NCBI RefSeq assembly: GCF_000732925.1
Contig: NZ_CP008953.1
Span: 6,510,001 to 6,574,000, forward strand
Direction: 5' to 3'
Length of the DNA: 64,000 nucleotides
Source: Amycolatopsis japonica
Lineage (GTDB): Bacteria; Actinomycetota; Actinomycetes; Mycobacteriales; Pseudonocardiaceae
Positions 59,653-64,000 of this stretch are shown here, one piece after another. The position numbers were made by a program, and so were the translations under genes. The first letter of the stretch is position 1, and every line of letters starts with the position of its first letter. The notes below the pieces were generated by a model that was not told where the DNA came from, ran no database searches, and saw only the letters and a list, made by a program, of their open reading frames with translations.

Positions 59653-60903
59653 GTGACACCTAGTATCCAACCGATTACGTTCGTCTCCGTGGCGCTAACG
59701 AATTGGGCGCTGTGGCGGCTACCCAACCGTGGTTTGATCGGCTTCGTCCTCCTGGTGGACGTCGCGGCGATCGCCGGATCCGCCTGGTCTTTTCTCCGCG
59801 TCCCCTTCACCGAGGGCGACGCGCTCCCCTTCGCGATCCTGATCCTCAGCTCCGTGCTCTACACGGAATTGTCGCGTCCGGTGGAGCGAGTGCGGGAGAG
59901 GTTCGCCGGCACGCCGCATATCTCGCTCGACAGCGTGTGGACCTTCGCCGCCGTGCTGCTGGTGCATCCGGCGCTCGCCGCGCTGGTCATCGCCGTGTCG
60001 TTCTTCTACCGCTGGCTCCGCGGGCAGCCGAACCCGTTGTTCCGCCGGGTGTTCTCCACCTCGGCGACCGTGCTCTCGGGGTTCGCGGCGGCCGCCTACC
60101 TGTCCCGGTACGCGGTGCCGTTCGACGTGCTCCCCCGCGATGCGTCGTCGTTCGGTTCGGTTGTCGCGGCGGGCGGGGTGTTCCTGCTGGTCAACACCGT
60201 GCTGATGACGGTCGCGGTGTACTACGGCACGCCGCACGAACGCCTCCGGGACGCGCTGGCGAAGCCGTTCGAGTACGCGCTCGAAGCGGCGACGATCGCG
60301 CTCGGCGTCATCGTCGCGTGGGCGCTGCGGGACTGGCCGGTGGTGCTGCTGCTGGTCGTCGGGATCACGCTGGTGCTGCATCGCGGTGTCCTGCTGCGGC
60401 AGCTGAAACGGCAGGCGCGCAGCGACGCCAAGACCGGGCTGCTCAACGCGAAGGCGTGGCGTGAGGCCGCGGCCGACGAACTCGACCGCGCGCGGCGCGC
60501 GGGACGGCACACCAGCCTGCTGATGGTCGACGTCGACCGGTTCAAACTGATCAACGACCGGCACGGGCATCTGGTCGGCGACCGGTATCTGGCGGCGATC
60601 GCGGAAACGCTGCGTACCGAGGTGCGCGGCACGGATCTGGTCGGGCGCTTCGGCGGCGAGGAGTTCGTCGTCCTGCTGCCCGGCACGCCCGCCGTGCACG
60701 CCCACGCGATCGCGGAACGGATCCGGTCGAGCGTGGCTTCGCGCGCCGGCGACCTGCCCGAGCACGTCACCGTGTCGATCGGGCTCGCCGACCGGCCGGG
60801 CGTCGCCGATCTGGACACGGTGATCGCCGTCGCGGACCGGGCGCTCTACGAGGCCAAGAACACCGGGCGGAACCGGACTTCGGGCTACCAGGTGACCGGC
60901 TGA
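59653..60903 (+). CDS. Membrane-bound GGDEF diguanylate cyclase
   Basis: 416 residues. Six or so N-terminal membrane helices (1-250) resemble the MASE-like sensory regions, then GGDEF at about 255-410: DAKTGLLNAKAWREAA, MVDVDRFKLINDRHGH, active-site RFGGEEFVVLLP (GGEEF, functional) and VTVSIGLAD. No EAL domain. It should make c-di-GMP, which in actinobacteria controls development via BldD. GTG start at the very end of a short upstream gap suggests a leaderless or short-leader transcript. Confidence 0.92.
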   Translation: MTPSIQPITFVSVALTNWALWRLPNRGLIGFVLLVDVAAIAGSAWSFLRVPFTEGDALPFAILILSSVLYTELSRPVERVRERFAGTPHISLDSVWTFAAVLLVHPALAALVIAVSFFYRWLRGQPNPLFRRVFSTSATVLSGFAAAAYLSRYAVPFDVLPRDASSFGSVVAAGGVFLLVNTVLMTVAVYYGTPHERLRDALAKPFEYALEAATIALGVIVAWALRDWPVVLLLVVGITLVLHRGVLLRQLKRQARSDAKTGLLNAKAWREAAADELDRARRAGRHTSLLMVDVDRFKLINDRHGHLVGDRYLAAIAETLRTEVRGTDLVGRFGGEEFVVLLPGTPAVHAHAIAERIRSSVASRAGDLPEHVTVSIGLADRPGVADLDTVIAVADRALYEAKNTGRNRTSGYQVTG

Positions 60904-60908
60904 CCCCC

Positions 60909-60972
60909 CGCGTTTCGTCCTCTGAATGCGATACTTGCGTGTGCAAGGACCGCATCCAGAGGACTAAACGCG
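60909..60972. terminator. Hairpin of the CGC(A/G)TTT-GTCCTCTG family between convergent genes
   Basis: CGCGTTTCGTCCTCTGAATGCG-type left arm (60909-60930) pairs with the right arm 60951-60972 with a few mismatches; CTTGC/GCAAG forms an inner stem (60934-60938, 60943-60947). Same core as 41291 and 45258. Lies between the GGDEF stop and the trpB2 stop. Confidence 0.75.
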
Positions 60973-60973
60973 C

Positions 60974-62326
60974 TCAGGGGAGGCCGGCGAGGGACTTCTC
61001 GAGGGCCTCGTCGGGCAGCGCGTGATCGGAGATGTCTCCCGCCAGGTACGCGCCGTACGCCGGGAGGTCGAGGTGCGCGTGCCCGCACAGCGCGGTCAGT
61101 ATCACCTTCTCCTCCCCGGTTTCCTTGCACCGCAAAGCTTCCTGGATACACGCGGCGAGCGCGTGCGTCGGCTCGGGCGCGGGGATGATGCCCTCCGTGC
61201 GCGCGAACCGCACGCCCGCGGCGAAGCAGTCCTCCTGCCCGATGGCGATCGCGTCGATCAGCCCGAGTTCGTAGATATGCGAGATCAGCGGGGACATCCC
61301 GTGATAGCGCAGACCACCGGCGTGGATGGGGTCGGGGATGAAGTCGTGACCGAGCGTGTGCATCTTCAGCAACGGCGTCAGCCCCGCGGTGTCCCCGAAG
61401 TCGTATGCGTACTTCCCGCGGGTGAGCGTCGGGCAGGCGGCCGGTTCGACCGCGCGGATCACCGGGTCCATCCGGCCCGCGAGTTTCTCGCGCAGGAACG
61501 GGAAGGCGAGCCCGCCGAAGTTGGATCCGCCGCCGGTGCAGCCGACGAGGACGTCCGGGGTGTCCCCGGCCAGCTCGAACTGCTTGAGCGCCTCTTCGCC
61601 GATGATCGTCTGGTGCAGCAGCACATGGTTGAGCACGCTGCCGAGCGCGTAGCGGGTGTTCTCCGCCTGCGCCGCCTGCTCGACGGCCTCGCTGATCGCG
61701 ATGCCGAGGCTCCCGGTCGAGTCCGGGTCGGCGGCCAGGATCGCGCGGCCGGATTCGGTCAGCTCGGACGGGCTCGGGTGCACTGTCGCGCCGAAGGTCT
61801 CCATCATCAGCTTGCGATACGGCTTCTGGTCGTAGGAAGCGCGGACCTGCCACACCTCGCACTCGAGCCCGAAGGTGGCGGAGGCGAACGCGAGCGCGCT
61901 GCCCCACTGCCCGGCGCCGGTCTCGGTGGTCAGCCTGGTGACGCCCTCCGCCGCGTTGTAGAACGCCTGCGGCACGGCGGTGTTGGGCTTGTGCGAGCCG
62001 ACCGGGCTGACGCCCTCGTACTTGTAGTAGATGCGGGCGGGGGTGCCGAGCGCCTTCTCCAGCCGCCGCGCCCGGAACAGCGGTGACGGACGCCAGAGCC
62101 GGTAGACGTCGAGGACCTCTTCCGGGATGTCGATGTACCGCTCGGTGCTGACCTCCTGGGCGATGAGCGCCTGCGGGAACAGCGGCGCGAGATCGTCCGG
62201 GCCGACCGGCTCGCGGGTGCCGGGATGCAAGGGCGGTGGCGGCGGCTCCGGCAGATCCGGGACGACGTTGTACCACCTGGTCGGCATGTCCGCTTCGTCG
62301 AGGATGTATTTGGTCCGCTCCGCCAT
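60974..62326 (-). CDS. trpB: TrpB2-type tryptophan synthase beta chain-like PLP enzyme
   Basis: 450 residues, longer than TrpB1 (about 400), with the TrpB2 N-terminal extension (RWYNVVPDLPEPPPPPLHPG). PLP-lysine motif GSHKPNTA, ETGAGQWG, and the phosphate loop GCTGGGSNFGG are intact. TrpB2 enzymes condense indole and serine and act without TrpA; here no trpA is near. GGAGGAGG precedes the ATG. With the kynurenine genes at 21-28 kb the window also encodes tryptophan breakdown, but the loci are 35 kb apart. Confidence 0.94.
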   Translation of the reverse strand: MAERTKYILDEADMPTRWYNVVPDLPEPPPPPLHPGTREPVGPDDLAPLFPQALIAQEVSTERYIDIPEEVLDVYRLWRPSPLFRARRLEKALGTPARIYYKYEGVSPVGSHKPNTAVPQAFYNAAEGVTRLTTETGAGQWGSALAFASATFGLECEVWQVRASYDQKPYRKLMMETFGATVHPSPSELTESGRAILAADPDSTGSLGIAISEAVEQAAQAENTRYALGSVLNHVLLHQTIIGEEALKQFELAGDTPDVLVGCTGGGSNFGGLAFPFLREKLAGRMDPVIRAVEPAACPTLTRGKYAYDFGDTAGLTPLLKMHTLGHDFIPDPIHAGGLRYHGMSPLISHIYELGLIDAIAIGQEDCFAAGVRFARTEGIIPAPEPTHALAACIQEALRCKETGEEKVILTALCGHAHLDLPAYGAYLAGDISDHALPDEALEKSLAGLP

Positions 62327-62402
62327 TGAGCCTCCTCCGTCCGTCCCTTCAACCTAAAGGGACGGACGGCGCGGCACCAGACATCGCTACTACGGTGTGA
62401 CC

Positions 62403-63287
62403 ATGGGGAATCTCGTACTGCTCGACGCACCGTCCAATCTCGGGCTGCGCCCGCCCGCCGAAGGCGTGGTCCCCGGCTGTTACAAGGCACCGGGCGCGCT
62501 GCGTGACCACGGCCTGCTCACCCGGTTGGGGGCGACCGACGGCGGCGTCGTCACTCCGCCGCGCTATCTGCCCGCCTGGTCCCCCGATGGCGGCGTGCGG
62601 AACGCGGCCGGCATCGCGGCCTACACCGAGTCCCTCGCCGCACGTCTCGCGAAGATCCGCGCGGACGGCGGCTTCCCGGTGGTGCTCGGCGGCGACTGCT
62701 CGATCGCGCTCGCCGCGATGCTGACGCTGCGTCGCGAAGGCCGCTACGGCATCGTCTACTTCGACGGACACGACGACTTCCGGCATCTCGGCAATTCCGA
62801 CTACGTCGCCAACGTGGGTGGCGAGGCTCTCGCCGTCGTCACCGGCCGCGGCCAACCCGAACTGGCCGATGTGGACGGTCTGAAGCCCTACGTCCGCGAC
62901 GAAGACGTCCTCGTCCTCGGCGTGCGCGCGGAGGAGTCCGCCGAGGCACGGGACGCCGGGCTGCGGATCGTGACCAGCCAGGAGATCATGGCCTCCGGCA
63001 CCGACGGCGCGCTCGCCGCCGCCCGGGAGATCTTCGCGCCGCTGGACGGTTTCTGGATCCACATCGACATCGACACCCTCGACCCGGAATTCGTGTCCGC
63101 CGTGGACAGTCCCGATCCCGGAGGGCTCAGCCCGGACAAGCTCGTCGAGCTGCTCCGGGGCCTGCTCGCGATCCCCGGCGCCGCAGGGCTGGAACTGACC
63201 ATCTTCGATCCCGACCTCGACCCCGACGGCACGCAGGCCGCCCTCGTGACGGACTGCCTCGTGCGCGCACTGGAAGGACCCCGATGA
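62403..63287 (+). CDS. Arginase/agmatinase/formimidoylglutamase family hydrolase
   Basis: About 294 residues. Binuclear manganese motifs: VVLGGDCSIAL, VYFDGHDDF (DAHxD in most members) and HIDIDTLDP. Family enzymes hydrolyse guanidino or formimino groups; substrate not determined. ATG at 62403 (GTG at 62397 possible). Divergent from trpB2. Its stop overlaps the dienelactone hydrolase gene (ATGA). Confidence 0.9.
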   Translation: MGNLVLLDAPSNLGLRPPAEGVVPGCYKAPGALRDHGLLTRLGATDGGVVTPPRYLPAWSPDGGVRNAAGIAAYTESLAARLAKIRADGGFPVVLGGDCSIALAAMLTLRREGRYGIVYFDGHDDFRHLGNSDYVANVGGEALAVVTGRGQPELADVDGLKPYVRDEDVLVLGVRAEESAEARDAGLRIVTSQEIMASGTDGALAAAREIFAPLDGFWIHIDIDTLDPEFVSAVDSPDPGGLSPDKLVELLRGLLAIPGAAGLELTIFDPDLDPDGTQAALVTDCLVRALEGPR

Positions 63288-63973
63288 CCAAGGTGACCGT
63301 CGCCGACGGCTCGTTCGACGCCCCGCTCTGGCTGCCCGAATCCGGCTCCGGCCCGGGGCTGGTGCTGATCCAGGAGATCTTCGGTCTCGACGACTACCTC
63401 AAGTCGGTCGCCGCCGACCTGGCCGCCCTCGGCTACGTCGTCGCGGTGCCCGAACTGTTCTGGCGGATCTCCCCCGGCTGGTCGGCCACGCACGACGAAG
63501 CCGGTGTCTCGGCGTCGATGGCCGTCGCCGGCCGGCTGGACCCGGCGAGCGCCGTCACCGACGTGCTCGCGACCCTCGCGACACTGCGCGCACTGCCCGA
63601 AACCGGCGGCCGCGCGGGCGTCTTCGGCTTCTGCCTCGGCGGCTCGATGGCCTACGCGGCCGCCGCCGAAGGCGACCCGGACGTCGCGGTCTCGTACTAC
63701 GGCTCCCGCGTTCCCGAGCAACTTCCGTTGCTGGACAAGATCACTTGCCCGATCCAGTTCCAGTTCGGCGGCGCGGATCCCTACATTCCCGCCGAGGGGG
63801 TGAGTCGCCTCGCCGACGCCGTCGCCTCCCACGACGGGGCGGAGATCCACATCCACGAGGGCGCGGGGCACGCGTTCCACAACCACGTGGCGCCGATGTT
63901 CCATCAGCCGGAGCCCGCCGCGGCGGCCTGGGCGCTGACGTTGGAGTTCCTGGGGCGGACCTACCCGGCGTGA
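63284..63973 (+). CDS. Dienelactone hydrolase family protein
   Basis: 229 residues of the alpha/beta hydrolase fold with the DLH-type Cys nucleophile in GFCLGGSMA, Asp in GGADPYIP and His in GAGHAFHN. DLH family members open enol-lactones or act as esterases. Coupled to the arginase-family gene by a 4-nt overlap. The 27 nt after its stop end the window. Confidence 0.92.
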   Translation: MTKVTVADGSFDAPLWLPESGSGPGLVLIQEIFGLDDYLKSVAADLAALGYVVAVPELFWRISPGWSATHDEAGVSASMAVAGRLDPASAVTDVLATLATLRALPETGGRAGVFGFCLGGSMAYAAAAEGDPDVAVSYYGSRVPEQLPLLDKITCPIQFQFGGADPYIPAEGVSRLADAVASHDGAEIHIHEGAGHAFHNHVAPMFHQPEPAAAAWALTLEFLGRTYPA

Positions 63974-64000
63974 TCCTAGGCCGAACTCAGAAAACGAGAT

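Noticed and set aside
59640..59680. Possible BldD box upstream of the GGDEF gene
   Set aside because: GTGAC-N5-GTATC matches the first half of the nTnAC(N5)GTnAn consensus but fails in the second half.

Overview
The window is GC-rich, mostly coding DNA of a filamentous actinobacterium. Strong G/C third positions, frequent GTG/TTG starts, 4-nt stop/start overlaps (ATGA, GTGA, TTGA) and likely leaderless genes fit this. The gene set (FadD2-like ligase, HrpA, DUF5302, paired XRE and small HHH-containing protein, GH46 chitosanase, tandem HxlR) and the palindrome-rich gene ends point to Amycolatopsis or a close Pseudonocardiales relative. I see no rRNA, tRNA, CRISPR array, transposase or integrase; it reads as chromosome.

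Layout. 0-1.4 kb: NUDIX hydrolase and XRE regulator divergent from a small protein. 1.4-5.1 kb: lpd, an acyltransferase, and a proline iminopeptidase fused to a deazaflavin-type reductase. 5.1-8.2 kb: LacI regulator with a perfect operator in front of a DUF993/TIM-barrel sugar operon. 8.3-17.4 kb: Lnt-like acyltransferase, a two-component system whose kinase and regulator are split by an antisense ABC operon with two degenerate ATPases, two TetR regulators, an alpha/beta hydrolase and a small membrane protein. 17.4-20.2 kb: carotenoid oxygenase divergent from a tandem HxlR regulator, then DUF5302. 20.3-28.1 kb: branched-chain amino acid dehydrogenase, then a tryptophan catabolic locus of two divergent operons (paaX-kynA-kynU; creatininase-family amidohydrolase, benzoate-CoA ligase family, SDR, enoyl-CoA hydratase) around a 24-bp dyad.

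28.1-30.2 kb is accessory-looking: repeated hairpins, a DUF222/HNH (13E12-type) nuclease gene under a near-consensus LexA box, and a four-copy palindrome array. 30.2-41.1 kb: WYL regulator/VOC pair, a four-gene SDR-phosphotransferase-phosphatase-SMP30 operon, secreted subtilase, a regulator, FadD2-like ligase, family A DNA polymerase. 41.1-51 kb: HrpA helicase, lactate monooxygenase-like enzyme, CPA2 antiporter, APC permease with GNAT, GPP34 protein. 51-64 kb: secreted chitosanase, GntR-phosphoesterase-PHP operon divergent from an arabinonate-type dehydratase, VanW protein, MFS transporter, GGDEF cyclase, TrpB2, arginase-family and dienelactone hydrolase genes.

The most distinctive non-coding content is a set of palindromic elements at gene 3' ends. 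One family (CGCATTTAG...CTAAATGCG) supplies the stop codon and last codons of at least three genes. Another is built of seven 17-bp modules. The best functional leads are the creatininase-family protein as a candidate N-formylkynurenine deformylase, the ABC operon with no canonical ATP site, the iminopeptidase-reductase fusion that keeps an internal ribosome binding site, and the SOS-controlled HNH gene.
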